From: Flavobacteriaceae bacterium
GTDB lineage: Bacteria; Bacteroidota; Bacteroidia; Flavobacteriales; Flavobacteriaceae
Assembly: GCA_022428005.1 (NCBI GenBank)
Contig: JAKMDI010000011.1
Span: forward strand, 32,882 to 96,881
Length of the DNA stretch: 64,000 nucleotides
Direction of reading: 5' to 3'
Below the pieces are notes generated by a model, which worked only from the letters and a program-made list of their open reading frames with translations, had not been told where the DNA came from and made no database searches. Positions 35,030 through 44,485 of this stretch are shown one piece after another (within the stretch, counting starts at the first letter, position 1; each line of letters opens with the position of its first letter). The translations under genes were made by a program, and so were the position numbers.

Positions 35030-37258
35030 TTATTTGGCTACTAATATTTTTAATAGCTCTTCTGCAAAAGCCATCATTTGTTTTATTTCTTGGATACTTG
35101 CAAGCCTTTCTTTTCCACGAATTAGAATGGTTTTACCATTAGATTCTATATAATAAGCGGGGTGGCTTTCAAAGAAGAAAATAAGATCATCTGTAAAAAA
35201 ATCACGAATTGATTTTTCTTTTTCGCCGCTGAGGTAAAACCTTTTTGAAAAATCAGGGTGTTTTTTAAAATCGATGTCTTTGAGTCCTGACAACTGAAAA
35301 AGGGAAGACATAAAGTTTTCTTTATCAAGTACAAAAACAGGCATTTTTTTGGTCACATTTAATTGAAGAAAGGTAGATCTCAGGTCTTCTTTGGCAATGA
35401 ATGCTCCTTCGCTGTAGGACAGGTCAAAAAGTAAAAATTCTTTGTTTTTACTCTCTAGGTTATTGTAACGGTAGTTGACTAATTTTGTTTTAAAATATAA
35501 AAACTGTTCTAAATCGGAGTAATTGGATACGGGGTCGGGGAGGTAATCCCAGTCCAAAATGGAAGCGAGTTTTTGAAGTAATTTTTGCCTTTTGGTCAAT
35601 GAAATTTCAAAATTCAAAAAAGAACTTTGTGGCAAGCTTTTTCTTATGGCAAATGGGTGCTCGGTTTTCGCCACATGGATGTCCAAACCGATGATCTCAA
35701 AAAAACCTCCTTTTCTAGAAAAAGTTCTGCTGTAGTCATTCAGCCCTTCCATCACTGTATGATCGACAAACTCGCATAGGGAAAAATCTACAATGGCATG
35801 GGCACTTGGCGGAATTTCATCCAGTTTGGCTTTGAGTTTAAAAAAATTAAGAAAGCTGCAAAAATTCTTTACACTGACGTAATAGTTACCTGTCTCTTCC
35901 TCGAGGTACATCAATACGTTTGGTTTAAGCCAATTGCGGGAAAATAAAACCGCGCTTTTGTTCAGAAAAAAATGAACCAGAATTGTGGCCAGAATACCCA
36001 AAACGATTCCTGCGGTAAGGCTGGTCAAAAGGGTAGCCACCAAAGTGGTAAGAAAAATAAATGCCTGTTCCTTACCGATCTTATAGATGCTAAAAAGGTT
36101 TTTTGGTGTGGCCAGTCGATATCCTGTGTAGACCAGTATAGCCGCCAAAGCGGGCATGGGAATTTTTTGAATTTGTTGAGAAAAAAGCAATATAAAAACC
36201 ACGAGAAATGCAGCGTGAAAAAAGTTGGCGGAACGGTTGTTTCCACCATTATTTGCATTCACCGAACTCCTTGCTATAACGGTTACAACATTCAAACCTC
36301 CCAAGAATCCACTAATTCCAGTTGCTATCCCCAACGCCTTTAGGTCTTTGTTGATATTGGACCTTCTCTTTAAGGGGTCCAATTTATCAACAGCTTTGAT
36401 GCTCAGTAAAGACTCTATGACAGCGACCAAAGTAATGGATAGGGTGTGGCCTATAAAGTCAGAGGAAAGAAGCTTACTAAAATTGGGCCTGGGTAAGGAG
36501 GACATAAGGTTATCGGGTAAAGTAATCATTAGGTTTGACCCGAGTACAGCAGGGGTTTTTAACACCAACTCGTAGTAGTACATGACCCCAATCGATACAA
36601 TTACTACCCACATTGGTGCTGGGATTAATTGAAATATGGGGTTGCGTACGCGGGTGTACAAAAATAAAAAAACAAGACTCAGGACCCCAATACCACTGGC
36701 TAAGATAATTTCCGAAGAAGGGCTGGAGAGTAAATTATTTACAGAATATGGAATTAGAACCAACTGATCTATGGTATTTCCTTTAACATCGGTAAAACCC
36801 AACATCACATGAAACTGTTTGGCCAAAATACCAACTCCTATGGCCGCCAGCATACCTTGCAATGCAGAAGAAGGAAAAAATTCACTCAAGGCACCCAAGC
36901 GGAAAAGTCCGAACAGAAAAAGCAAAAGACCAGAGAGCATGATGGCCGCCAAGGTGTATAAATAGCCAGAGGCGATAATCTCTTTATAGGTTTCTCCTTC
37001 TCCTAACCCTACAATGGCGGACAGAATTACAATAACCAGACCATTCCCAGGACCCGTGATGGTGAGGTGTGATCCACCCAGAATAGAAACTACCATACCG
37101 CCAGCTATGGCTGCGATAATACCCGCTATAGGAGGAGCCTCTGAGGCGATCGCCAAACCCAAGCCTAAAGGCAATGCAATCAATGAAACCACAAATCCAG
37201 AGAAAATATTCTTGGGCAGGTCTCCAATAAATTGTTTAAAAGTGGCTGCTCTAGTCAT
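35030..37258 (-). CDS. SulP-family anion transporter with STAS domain and C-terminal extension
   Basis: A 742-residue SLC26/SulP carrier with about 12 to 14 hydrophobic helices in the first 430 residues (SGFVVSLIALPLGLGLAIASE at the start, LTITGPGNGLVIVILSAIVG), then a STAS domain near residues 440-540 (IPPSAHAIVDFSLCEFVDHT), then a further region of about 180 residues of unknown fold. The substrate may be bicarbonate or sulfate; sequence alone does not tell. It overlaps the Usp gene upstream by 8 bp, so the stress protein and the carrier are made together. A second, shorter SulP lies at 50.4-52.1 kb. Confidence 0.88.
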   Translation of the reverse strand: MTRAATFKQFIGDLPKNIFSGFVVSLIALPLGLGLAIASEAPPIAGIIAAIAGGMVVSILGGSHLTITGPGNGLVIVILSAIVGLGEGETYKEIIASGYLYTLAAIMLSGLLLFLFGLFRLGALSEFFPSSALQGMLAAIGVGILAKQFHVMLGFTDVKGNTIDQLVLIPYSVNNLLSSPSSEIILASGIGVLSLVFLFLYTRVRNPIFQLIPAPMWVVIVSIGVMYYYELVLKTPAVLGSNLMITLPDNLMSSLPRPNFSKLLSSDFIGHTLSITLVAVIESLLSIKAVDKLDPLKRRSNINKDLKALGIATGISGFLGGLNVVTVIARSSVNANNGGNNRSANFFHAAFLVVFILLFSQQIQKIPMPALAAILVYTGYRLATPKNLFSIYKIGKEQAFIFLTTLVATLLTSLTAGIVLGILATILVHFFLNKSAVLFSRNWLKPNVLMYLEEETGNYYVSVKNFCSFLNFFKLKAKLDEIPPSAHAIVDFSLCEFVDHTVMEGLNDYSRTFSRKGGFFEIIGLDIHVAKTEHPFAIRKSLPQSSFLNFEISLTKRQKLLQKLASILDWDYLPDPVSNYSDLEQFLYFKTKLVNYRYNNLESKNKEFLLFDLSYSEGAFIAKEDLRSTFLQLNVTKKMPVFVLDKENFMSSLFQLSGLKDIDFKKHPDFSKRFYLSGEKEKSIRDFFTDDLIFFFESHPAYYIESNGKTILIRGKERLASIQEIKQMMAFAEELLKILVAK

Positions 37259-38117
37259 TGTCTCTGGAGTTAATGATTAAAACATCTGTGGGTAATTCTG
37301 CTAAAATATGCTCAATATCACGGGTAATCAAACGGTCGATAAAACTGAGTTTATCTACTGCATTCATCACCAGCAAATCTGCCCGAACAACTTTTGCGTA
37401 ATGTCCGATAGAGTATCCTCTTCTTCCAAAAATACTCTGGGTAGTCCAATTGATATCTTGGGTTAAAGAAGAGGGCAGCTTTTCAACGACATCTTTTACT
37501 CGGGTTTGCTCCTGTCGCCGGAGTTTTTCCTTTTTTAAGGTGGCACGCCTTAAGCTCAGGTCATCATCCACAGCAACATCAACTTTAGACCTGCTGATTT
37601 CCTCTACCAAGGATATTTTTTTGGCTCCTAAAGATTTTGCAACAGTAAAGGCAGCCCGAATCGTTTCTATGGTTTGTGGGCTGTCAAAACCGTTAACGAC
37701 AATGTGTTGGCAAGGAATGCGCTCCGCAGAAGGGTTGATTAACAAGAGGACAGAGCACTTTGCTTTTCGGGTAATTTTTCTGGCAATAGATCCGAGATAG
37801 AACTTTACCACATTTTCTCTTTTAAGGGCCCCCAATAGAATCATGTCTATGTTAAACTCTTCACTGGCTTCCAACAAAGTTTGTACAGGATTTCCGACCC
37901 TCCAGTAGACTTTATATTTTTTATTCCATACGGGGCTGGAATCGATAATTTCTGTAAAATGAGCTACTTTTTCTGGAGTTTTTCGACCGACATGCACAAA
38001 AATCAGTTCACCATCAAAATAATGAGCCATCCTTAATGCCTCATAAACATTGGCTTTGAGGTTGGGAGAAAATGCGAACCCTACCATTATTCTTTTAAAG
38101 GTATTCCTATGCATACC
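37251..38117 (-). CDS. Tandem universal stress protein
   Basis: A 288-residue protein with two UspA domains in tandem. The first opens KRIMVGFAFSPNLKANVYEA and ends with the nucleotide-loop-like GSIARKITRKAKCSVLLL; the second runs from about residue 155 (HIVVNGFDSPQTIETIRAA) to the end. Usp proteins bind ATP or AMP and modulate partners under stress. I take the ATG at 38117; an in-frame ATG six codons upstream is possible. The gene overlaps the SulP carrier by 8 bp, suggesting that it regulates that carrier. Confidence 0.87.
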   Translation of the reverse strand, partial: GMHRNTFKRIMVGFAFSPNLKANVYEALRMAHYFDGELIFVHVGRKTPEKVAHFTEIIDSSPVWNKKYKVYWRVGNPVQTLLEASEEFNIDMILLGALKRENVVKFYLGSIARKITRKAKCSVLLLINPSAERIPCQHIVVNGFDSPQTIETIRAAFTVAKSLGAKKISLVEEISRSKVDVAVDDDLSLRRATLKKEKLRRQEQTRVKDVVEKLPSSLTQDINWTTQSIFGRRGYSIGHYAKVVRADLLVMNAVDKLSFIDRLITRDIEHILAELPTDVLIINSRDND

Positions 38118-38181
38118 CTTAATATAAAACTTCAATTTTCATCTTCCAAATTTTCAGCCCCAACAAATGCGATTTTTATAA

Positions 38182-38304
38182 TTAGAAACAGGAAGTTATA
38201 TCCATTACCTGCCTATAATAAAGGAAATAAGCGACTATTCTTCAGTAGGGAAATTTAAAAGAATCAGAAGGGAGGCACTTGGATTTGAAACTTTAAATAA
38301 TTAA
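38182..38304 (+). pseudogene. Possible remnant of a coding sequence, 40 codons
   Basis: Between the Usp and lepA genes a short open stretch reads with coding-like composition (DYSSVGKFKRIRREALGFET) and ends with TAA at 38302-38304. It has no ATG, GTG or TTG start and follows a stop codon directly. It may be the tail of a decayed gene or chance. I do not recognise the family. Confidence 0.2.
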
Positions 38305-38314
38305 AAAAAGAGGG

Positions 38315-40111
38315 CTAATCGTTTAATTTAAGAACAGCCATAAATGCTTGTTGGGGAATTTCAACACTTCCCACCTGGCGCATTTTCTTTTTACCCTTTT
38401 TCTGCTTTTCGAGAAGCTTTCGTTTACGGGTAATGTCTCCCCCATAACATTTTGCAGTGACATCTTTACGGAGTGCTTTTATAGTCTCTCGAGAAATTAT
38501 TTTAGCTCCAATTGCTGCTTGTATTGGGATATCAAACTGTTGTCGTGGGATCAATTCCCTGAGTTTTTCGCACATTTTTTTCCCTATCGTATATGCATTG
38601 TCGGTATGGATCAATGCTGACAAAGCGTCAACGGGATTGGCGTTGAGCAGAATATCGACTTTCACCAATTTTGAGGAACGCATTCCTGTAGGGGAGTAGT
38701 CAAACGAGGCATAGCCCTTTGAAACGGTTTTTAGGCGGTCATAAAAATCAAAAACGATTTCGGCAAGTGGCATATCAAAACTCAATTCAACCCGCTCTGT
38801 GGTTAAATAGGTTTGGTTTGTTATAACGCCACGCTTTTCTATACACAGCGACATCACATTCCCTACAAAGTCAGATTTTGTAATCACCGATGCTTTGATG
38901 TAGGGCTCTTCCACACGATCCAGGAAGGAAGGATCTGGTAAATCAGAAGGATTGTTGACCATTATGATCTCATCGGGTCTCTTTTTGGTATAGGCGTGGT
39001 AGGACACATTAGGGACCGTGGTGATCACCGTCATATTAAATTCCCTTTCCAACCGCTCTTGAATGATTTCCAGATGGAGCATTCCCAAAAAACCGCAACG
39101 AAATCCAAAACCTAAGGCGGCAGAACTCTCGGGAACAAAAACAAGGGAAGCATCGTTGAGCTGAAGTTTTTCCATACTTGCCCTAAGCTCTTCATAGTCC
39201 TCATTATCAACAGGATAGATGCCAGCGAAAACCATGGGTTTTACTTCTTCAAAGCCTTCGATCATCTCCTGAGTCGGACGCTCTGTTTCCGTAATGGTAT
39301 CTCCTACTTTAACCTCTTTGGCCTCTTTGATTCCCGTTATTAAGTATCCAACATCTCCTGCCTTAATTGATTTTTTTGGCTCTTGTTTGAGTTTTAAGGT
39401 CCCAATCTCGTCTGCAAAATAGGATTTTCCCGTGGCGATGAACTGAATTTTTTGCCCCTTTTTGATCTCGCCATTGATGACCCTGAAATAAGTCTCTACG
39501 CCACGAAATGGGTTGTAAACAGAGTCAAAAATTAAGGCTTGTAGTGGTGCGTCTACCTGTCCTTTGGGAGGGGGAATTCTTTCAATAATAGCAGACAGAA
39601 TTTCCTGGATGCCAAGACCCGTTTTGGCAGAAGCAGGAATGATTTCCTCGGGTTTGCATCCCAAGAGGTCAACAATATCATCGGTCACCTCCTCGGGATT
39701 TGCAGAAGGCAGGTCTATTTTGTTGAGCACGGGAATGATCTCTAGATCATTTTCTAATGCAAGGTAAAGGTTGGAAATGGTTTGCGCCTGAATACTTTGC
39801 GCAGCGTCAACCACCAAAAGCGCTCCTTCACAGGCCGCAATAGATCGCGACACCTCATAGGAAAAATCTACATGCCCAGGGGTGTCAATGAGGTTAAATA
39901 CATATTGAGCACCCTCGTGCTCGTATTCCATTTGGATGGCGTGTGATTTGATAGTGATACCCCGCTCGCGCTCCAAGTCCATATCATCCAGTAGCTGCTC
40001 TTGTTTTTCTCGAGAAGTCACTGCACCAGTAAAATCCAGTAAACGGTCTGCAAGTGTACTCTTACCGTGATCGATATGGGCAATAATGCAAAAATTTCTA
40101 ATTTGTTTCAT
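38315..40111 (-). CDS. lepA: Elongation factor 4 (LepA)
   Basis: A 598-residue translational GTPase that acts on the ribosome, back-translocating it or aiding its biogenesis. It has G1 [17 protein letters not shown]2 [12 protein letters not shown]3 DTPGHVDF, G4 NKIDLP and G5 SAKTG, then EF-G-like domains and the LepA-specific C-terminal domain ([20 protein letters not shown]). Length is normal. A -7 box TATCTTTG lies 23 bp upstream. It appears to be transcribed alone. Confidence 0.97.
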   Translation of the reverse strand: MKQIRNFCIIAHIDHGKSTLADRLLDFTGAVTSREKQEQLLDDMDLERERGITIKSHAIQMEYEHEGAQYVFNLIDTPGHVDFSYEVSRSIAACEGALLVVDAAQSIQAQTISNLYLALENDLEIIPVLNKIDLPSANPEEVTDDIVDLLGCKPEEIIPASAKTGLGIQEILSAIIERIPPPKGQVDAPLQALIFDSVYNPFRGVETYFRVINGEIKKGQKIQFIATGKSYFADEIGTLKLKQEPKKSIKAGDVGYLITGIKEAKEVKVGDTITETERPTQEMIEGFEEVKPMVFAGIYPVDNEDYEELRASMEKLQLNDASLVFVPESSAALGFGFRCGFLGMLHLEIIQERLEREFNMTVITTVPNVSYHAYTKKRPDEIIMVNNPSDLPDPSFLDRVEEPYIKASVITKSDFVGNVMSLCIEKRGVITNQTYLTTERVELSFDMPLAEIVFDFYDRLKTVSKGYASFDYSPTGMRSSKLVKVDILLNANPVDALSALIHTDNAYTIGKKMCEKLRELIPRQQFDIPIQAAIGAKIISRETIKALRKDVTAKCYGGDITRKRKLLEKQKKGKKKMRQVGSVEIPQQAFMAVLKLND

Positions 40112-40419
40112 CCACGCATTTTCCGCTGCTCAGGCAAAGATACTTATTTTGAATATGCCCTTTTTTGGTTTGGGGATAATTTTTAAACCTACTGCGATTA
40201 GTTTTTTTATCAGATTAAATGAGTCTGTTCAAATCTTATCTTCATTTCTAAGGTAAGAAATTACTTGTCCCACCCCCACAACAATGCCAGAATAAAAAAG
40301 TCATTGGAATATAAGACCGACGAGTATTTTAAAATCGTTCTTTTTGATTTGTATTGGAAGGTGCTAAATGCAGCGGAATAGGGGTTATATTTTTCGTTAA
40401 ATTAGGGGAAATTTTTCCG
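40112..40419. other. 308-bp intergenic region
   Basis: Divergent upstream region of lepA and the MauE-thioredoxin gene. Apart from the lepA -7 box it shows no reading frame, repeat or strong hairpin that I can support. The plus-strand gene has no exact TAnnTTTG box close to its ATG. Confidence 0.6.
40135..40142 (-). promoter_or_regulatory. -7 promoter box TATCTTTG of lepA
   Basis: Exact TAnnTTTG match on the minus strand, 23 bp upstream of the lepA ATG. Confidence 0.6.
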
Positions 40420-41292
40420 ATGAAAACTATTTCCAAAACCCTTCAAGTCCTCTTGGCCATTACTTTTATTTTTTCCGCCTATACCAAAGCAGTGGGACCA
40501 GGTTTTTTTGAAATTACATTAATGGATCAAGGCTTGGCCCCCAACAGGGCATTTGCAGGACATATGGCCCGTTTCTTTATTGGACTGGAGTTCGCTCTGG
40601 GATTTCTGATGTTTTTCCCTTTCTACGTTAAGCAATTGATGCAGTTCACTTTTTTATTGTTGGGGGGTTTTACCGCCCATTTAATTTATCTGTGGTCTAT
40701 AGGTGATTCGGAAAACTGTGGATGTTTCGGAGAGATGATTTCCATGACACCAGAACAGTCGATCCTCAAAAACCTGATCATGCTGGCCGTTGCATTTATC
40801 GTTTATAAAACGGCGCAGAAGCAATCCATTTCAAAGATGTTCCTTTTTGGATTTTCAGGGCTTACAATTATTAGCATGTGGTTGTTTTTACCCATGCCAA
40901 ACCAAGAGGAATTCCCTTTTGAGAGCTTTACCCATTTTGAAAATAAAGGGCGTGTGGACCTTTCCTCGGGAGAAAAATTAATTGCCGTTTTTAATTTAGA
41001 TTGCGAGCACTGTCAAGAAGCAGCGGCGGAATTAGGAGAACTCGAGAGGGCGCACGAAGGCTTTCCAGACCTTTATGTACTTTTTTATAAAGAGGGGACT
41101 ACCACCGTCGATGAATTTGAAAGTCTTACGCAATCCAAATTTCCCTTCAGCTTTATTGACGTCAACACTTTTTTTGATTTAATAGGCGATTCCCCCCCTA
41201 GGATTTATCATTTGGTCAGTGGAGGGGTCACCGCCATTTGGGACAAAGATTTTGACCAAAACATCACAAATACTTTTGACCTAACAAAATAG
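40420..41292 (+). CDS. MauE/DoxX-like membrane protein fused to a thioredoxin-like domain
   Basis: A 290-residue protein. Its first half has four hydrophobic helices with a membrane-loop motif SENCGCFGEMISMTP, the pattern of MauE/DoxX redox-associated proteins. The second half is a soluble thioredoxin-like domain with the motif FNLDCEHCQEAA (CxxC as CEHC). This fusion is found in Bacteroidetes (the BT_3928-like family) and suggests a VKOR/DsbD-like role in passing electrons across the membrane or in forming disulfides. The ATG at 40420 removes 22 codons of the longer frame that lack family similarity. Confidence 0.85.
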   Translation: MKTISKTLQVLLAITFIFSAYTKAVGPGFFEITLMDQGLAPNRAFAGHMARFFIGLEFALGFLMFFPFYVKQLMQFTFLLLGGFTAHLIYLWSIGDSENCGCFGEMISMTPEQSILKNLIMLAVAFIVYKTAQKQSISKMFLFGFSGLTIISMWLFLPMPNQEEFPFESFTHFENKGRVDLSSGEKLIAVFNLDCEHCQEAAAELGELERAHEGFPDLYVLFYKEGTTTVDEFESLTQSKFPFSFIDVNTFFDLIGDSPPRIYHLVSGGVTAIWDKDFDQNITNTFDLTK

Positions 41293-41315
41293 GTCATATC
41301 CCTTGAGGAATTTAC

Positions 41316-41323
41316 TATTTTTG
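41316..41323 (+). promoter_or_regulatory. -7 promoter box TATTTTTG of dusB
   Basis: Exact TAnnTTTG match only 7 bp before the dusB ATG at 41331, suggesting a leaderless transcript. Confidence 0.65.
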
Positions 41324-41330
41324 CATTCAA

Positions 41331-42323
41331 ATGGTAAAAATTGGCGACATAGCGGTTGGGAACTTCCCTTTGTTACTGGCACCTATGGAAGATGTGAGTG
41401 ACCCCCCTTTTCGTGCTTTGTGTAAAGAAAACGGTGCAGACGTCGTTTACACGGAGTTCATCTCCAGCGAAGGACTGATCCGCGATGCTGCAAAGAGCGT
41501 TCAGAAATTAGATATATACGAAAAAGAGCGCCCAGTGGGGATACAAATCTTTGGTGCCAATTTGGAGGCTATGCTTCGTTCAGTTGAGATTGTTGAAGCT
41601 TCCCAGCCCGATATTATCGACATTAATTTTGGCTGTCCAGTTAAAAAGGTGGTGAGCAAAGGCGCGGGCGCGGGCATCCTTAAAGACATCCCTTTAATGG
41701 TTAAGTTAACTGCAGAAATGGCCAAGCATACTTCCCTCCCATTAACGGTTAAAACGCGACTGGGCTGGGACCATGATTCCATTAAGATCGTTGAGGTGGC
41801 AGAGCGCCTTCAAGATGCTGGCGCCAAGGCCATTTCGATTCACGGCAGAACCAGGGCGCAGATGTATAAAGGGGAAGCCGATTGGAAACCCATCGAAGCG
41901 GTAAAAAATAACCCCAGGATGCACATTCCTGTTTTTGGAAACGGTGATGTTGATAGCCCAGAGCGGGCCATGGAAATGAGGGACCGCTATGGATTGGATG
42001 GTGCGATGATAGGTCGGGCCAGCATAGGAAACCCTTGGTTTTTTAATCAAGTAAAACACTATTTTGAAAAAGGGACTCATGCGGAACCTCCTTCATTAAA
42101 AGACCGAGTAACGGTAGCCAAAAGACATTTAGAAATGTCCATTGCTTGGAAAGGACCAATATTGGGTGTTTTAGAGACCCGTCGCCATTACACCAACTAT
42201 TTTAAAGGTATCCCAAACTTTAAACCCTACCGCACGGCTATGGTTACCGCCAACGACCCAAACGAAGTCTACAACACCTTAGACAGGGTATTGGAGGAGG
42301 TGATAGAACCCGCCAGGATATAA
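41331..42323 (+). CDS. dusB: tRNA-dihydrouridine synthase
   Basis: A 330-residue flavoenzyme that reduces uridine to dihydrouridine in the tRNA D loop. It has LLLAPMEDVSDPPFRALC (FMN site), INFGCPVKKVVSKGAGAG with the catalytic cysteine, SLPLTVKTRLGWD, ISIHGRTRAQMYKGEADW and GNGDVDSPE. The C-terminal helical tRNA-binding domain is present. It converges with the LolE-like gene, with one base between the stop codons. Assignment to DusB rather than DusA/C follows from the GCPVKKV motif and length. Confidence 0.93.
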   Translation: MVKIGDIAVGNFPLLLAPMEDVSDPPFRALCKENGADVVYTEFISSEGLIRDAAKSVQKLDIYEKERPVGIQIFGANLEAMLRSVEIVEASQPDIIDINFGCPVKKVVSKGAGAGILKDIPLMVKLTAEMAKHTSLPLTVKTRLGWDHDSIKIVEVAERLQDAGAKAISIHGRTRAQMYKGEADWKPIEAVKNNPRMHIPVFGNGDVDSPERAMEMRDRYGLDGAMIGRASIGNPWFFNQVKHYFEKGTHAEPPSLKDRVTVAKRHLEMSIAWKGPILGVLETRRHYTNYFKGIPNFKPYRTAMVTANDPNEVYNTLDRVLEEVIEPARI

Positions 42324-42324
42324 A

Positions 42325-43512
42325 TCAAGATTTAGCACCACGACTGGCCCAAGCGGAAGCCACACTTCCCAAAACAATAAGCGTCGTGGTCACCAAAATT
42401 AGGTTTTCAAACTCCCAGATCACAGGATAGGGCAAACTTGTTCCCGGAACATAGATAAAGGGGTTCCACTGCTGGATCAGGATCACTATGGAGGAAATGA
42501 AAATCCCGATTCCTCCACCAAATAGAATGATGAGCATTCCCAAAAGAAAAAAAGTGTGACGCATACTTTTTTGGGTCATGCCCATGGCCCTTAAAATCGT
42601 CATTTGCGGTTTTTTATCTAAAATCATCATAATCAATGCCCCCACCAGGTTAAAAAGGGCGATGATCAAAACCAGAGTAAAAATTAGATAAATCGCCAAG
42701 TGCTCGGTATTAAGCATTTTATAGAGGGCCGTATTGAGCTGAATTCTGTTTTTTACCACAACGGAATCTCCCAATAGATCGGTGATCTTCTGCACCATAA
42801 CTTTGGGGGTAGCGGATCGCTTGGTTTTAATTTCTATGGACGAAAATTGGTTCTTAGGGTATTGCAACAAATCACGGGCAAAATCCAAGGAACAGAAAAG
42901 GTATTTGTTGTCGATATCTTCGCTGATTTGATACAGGCCGATGGTAATCGCTTGTTGAGTAAAAAAAGGGTTTTGGTTAAAATTATCACTGCTGTTTTTT
43001 TTTGGGATACTGATGTTGAGGAACGCGCTGTAATCGTAAACGCCCAAGTCCATGTCAGCACCTATTCCAAAACCAGCGACAATGGTATTGGTGCCTGGCA
43101 CCAACCATTCGCCAATGGCCACAAGTGAATCGGCAGGAATTACGGAAAGGTATTCCGGGCCCACTCCCTTGAGATAGGCAACCTGGTTTTTTTCTTTAAA
43201 GGAAAGAAAAACTTTTTCTTCAAGAATCCCGCTAACCGCCTCAATTTCCTCTATTTTTTGAAGTTCAATGAGTAGGGTGCTGTCTGCGGTAATGGTTTTT
43301 CCCTGAGCGGCTACAACCCTGTAATCGGGATCAAAAACATTTGAAAACGACAAGCCGAACTCTTTGAGTCCACTAAAGGCGCTTAGGACAATCATCAGGG
43401 CAGCTGTAGCGACCACAACCACGACCAATGCGATGGCATTAATTCGATTGATGACGGTCTGCCCACTTTTTGAAAAAAAATAGCGCCATGCGATTTTTAA
43501 AGCTACAGACAT
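42325..43512 (-). CDS. LolC/LolE-like ABC transporter permease (FtsX/MacB type)
   Basis: A 395-residue permease with one N-terminal transmembrane helix (NAIALVVVVVATAALMIVLSA), a large periplasmic domain, and three C-terminal helices, the MacB/LolE topology. The motif MTILRAMGMTQKSMRHTFFLLG is the conserved coupling region. In Bacteroidetes these proteins extract lipoproteins or similar from the inner membrane. It starts 3 bp after rbfA ends, as in other flavobacteria, and no LolD ATPase is adjacent. Confidence 0.88.
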   Translation of the reverse strand: MSVALKIAWRYFFSKSGQTVINRINAIALVVVVVATAALMIVLSAFSGLKEFGLSFSNVFDPDYRVVAAQGKTITADSTLLIELQKIEEIEAVSGILEEKVFLSFKEKNQVAYLKGVGPEYLSVIPADSLVAIGEWLVPGTNTIVAGFGIGADMDLGVYDYSAFLNISIPKKNSSDNFNQNPFFTQQAITIGLYQISEDIDNKYLFCSLDFARDLLQYPKNQFSSIEIKTKRSATPKVMVQKITDLLGDSVVVKNRIQLNTALYKMLNTEHLAIYLIFTLVLIIALFNLVGALIMMILDKKPQMTILRAMGMTQKSMRHTFFLLGMLIILFGGGIGIFISSIVILIQQWNPFIYVPGTSLPYPVIWEFENLILVTTTLIVLGSVASAWASRGAKS

Positions 43513-43515
43513 GAT

Positions 43516-43917
43516 TTATTTTTTTTGTCTTTTGGGAAGCTTTTCTCTGTCCTCAATGGGGTTTTGTGGTTGATTTAAGGCTTTGTCAATTTCCTCTTCG
43601 TAGTCCAAAGAGTCGTCTAAAAAGAAAGAGAAATCTGGCATCCGACGCAACTGATGTTTCATTCTTTTGGCCATGTCTAACCGGATGTGAAAAGCGTTGT
43701 CTTGAACACCTTTTAGATAGTTACTGGCTTTATTTTGCGGAAAAATACTTAAATACACTTTGGCAAGAGAAAGATCAACCGTTACACTTACCTTGGTGAT
43801 AGAGAGGACAAGATTAGACATCCCCTGATTTCTGATGGCATTTTGAAGCATGGACGCAAGCTCGCGTTGAATCGCTGCCGCAACCTTTTTTTGTCTTGGT
43901 GTTTCTTCTGTACCCAT
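43516..43917 (-). CDS. rbfA: Ribosome-binding factor A
   Basis: A 133-residue KH-like protein that helps mature the 30S subunit. It has RQKKVAAAIQRELASML at the N-terminus, VTVDLSLAKVYLSIFPQN, and RMKHQLRRMPDFSFFLDDSLDYEEEI near the C-terminus. The ATG at 43917 is three codons inside the longest frame and lies 6 bp from the -7 box, so I use it. The LolE-like permease follows 3 bp downstream. Confidence 0.93.
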   Translation of the reverse strand: MGTEETPRQKKVAAAIQRELASMLQNAIRNQGMSNLVLSITKVSVTVDLSLAKVYLSIFPQNKASNYLKGVQDNAFHIRLDMAKRMKHQLRRMPDFSFFLDDSLDYEEEIDKALNQPQNPIEDREKLPKRQKK

Positions 43918-43923
43918 AGTTAA

Positions 43924-43931
43924 CAAAAGTA
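43924..43931 (-). promoter_or_regulatory. -7 promoter box TACTTTTG of rbfA
   Basis: Exact TAnnTTTG match on the minus strand, 6 bp before the rbfA ATG at 43917. Confidence 0.65.
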
Positions 43932-43952
43932 GGCATTCCTCAGGATAAATGT

Positions 43953-43960
43953 TATTTTTG
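43953..43960 (+). promoter_or_regulatory. -7 promoter box TATTTTTG of the CAP-domain gene
   Basis: Exact TAnnTTTG match ending 5 bp before the ATG at 43966. It is divergent from the rbfA box, with only 21 bp between the two boxes. Confidence 0.65.
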
Positions 43961-43965
43961 AGGTA

Positions 43966-44484
43966 ATGAGTAAAACATACCTCGGTTTATTTCTTTTTTT
44001 TGTTTTTGTAACAGGTGCAGTCAGCGCCCAAAAAGACATTGCGCATATGCGGCAATTAATTTTTGAAAAAACAAATGTCTTACGTCAGCAAAAAGGCTTG
44101 TCAAAGCTGCTGCTTTTAGATTCGCTAACGGATTTAGCACAAATGCACAGTGAAAACATGGTAAAGTTTGATTTTTATGCCCACACAGATCACCTGGGTC
44201 ACAACCCCATCCAACGGGCAGAGGCGCAGAAACTGATGGCTTGGGTTAAAAAAGGAAATAGGCTATACGGAATAGCAGAAAATATTGCCAAAACACCCTG
44301 GTTTGAGAACGTAAGTGGCTGTGGAGATACCCGCACCAATGAGGCTTTAGCGGATTGTATGGTGCAAGGCTGGAAAAATAGCCCACCCCATTACAAAAAT
44401 ATCCTGGGAGACTTCACTTATCTGGGCGTTGGATTGTACTTTGACGACAAGGGAATGGCCTACGGTACCCAAAACTTCCGGTAG
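43966..44484 (+). CDS. Secreted CAP-domain (SCP-like) protein
   Basis: A 172-residue exported protein: signal peptide MSKTYLGLFLFFVFVTGAVSAQ, then a CAP domain. It starts with LIFEKTNVLRQQKGL, has LTDLAQMHSENMVKFDFYAH (the HxE/H metal-binding face) and ends with VQGWKNSPPHYKNILGDFTYLGVGL, the classic CAP2-like motif. Bacterial CAP proteins are periplasmic and of uncertain role. It converges with the DUF2452 gene, with one base between the stop codons. Confidence 0.9.
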   Translation: MSKTYLGLFLFFVFVTGAVSAQKDIAHMRQLIFEKTNVLRQQKGLSKLLLLDSLTDLAQMHSENMVKFDFYAHTDHLGHNPIQRAEAQKLMAWVKKGNRLYGIAENIAKTPWFENVSGCGDTRTNEALADCMVQGWKNSPPHYKNILGDFTYLGVGLYFDDKGMAYGTQNFR

Positions 44485-44485
44485 C

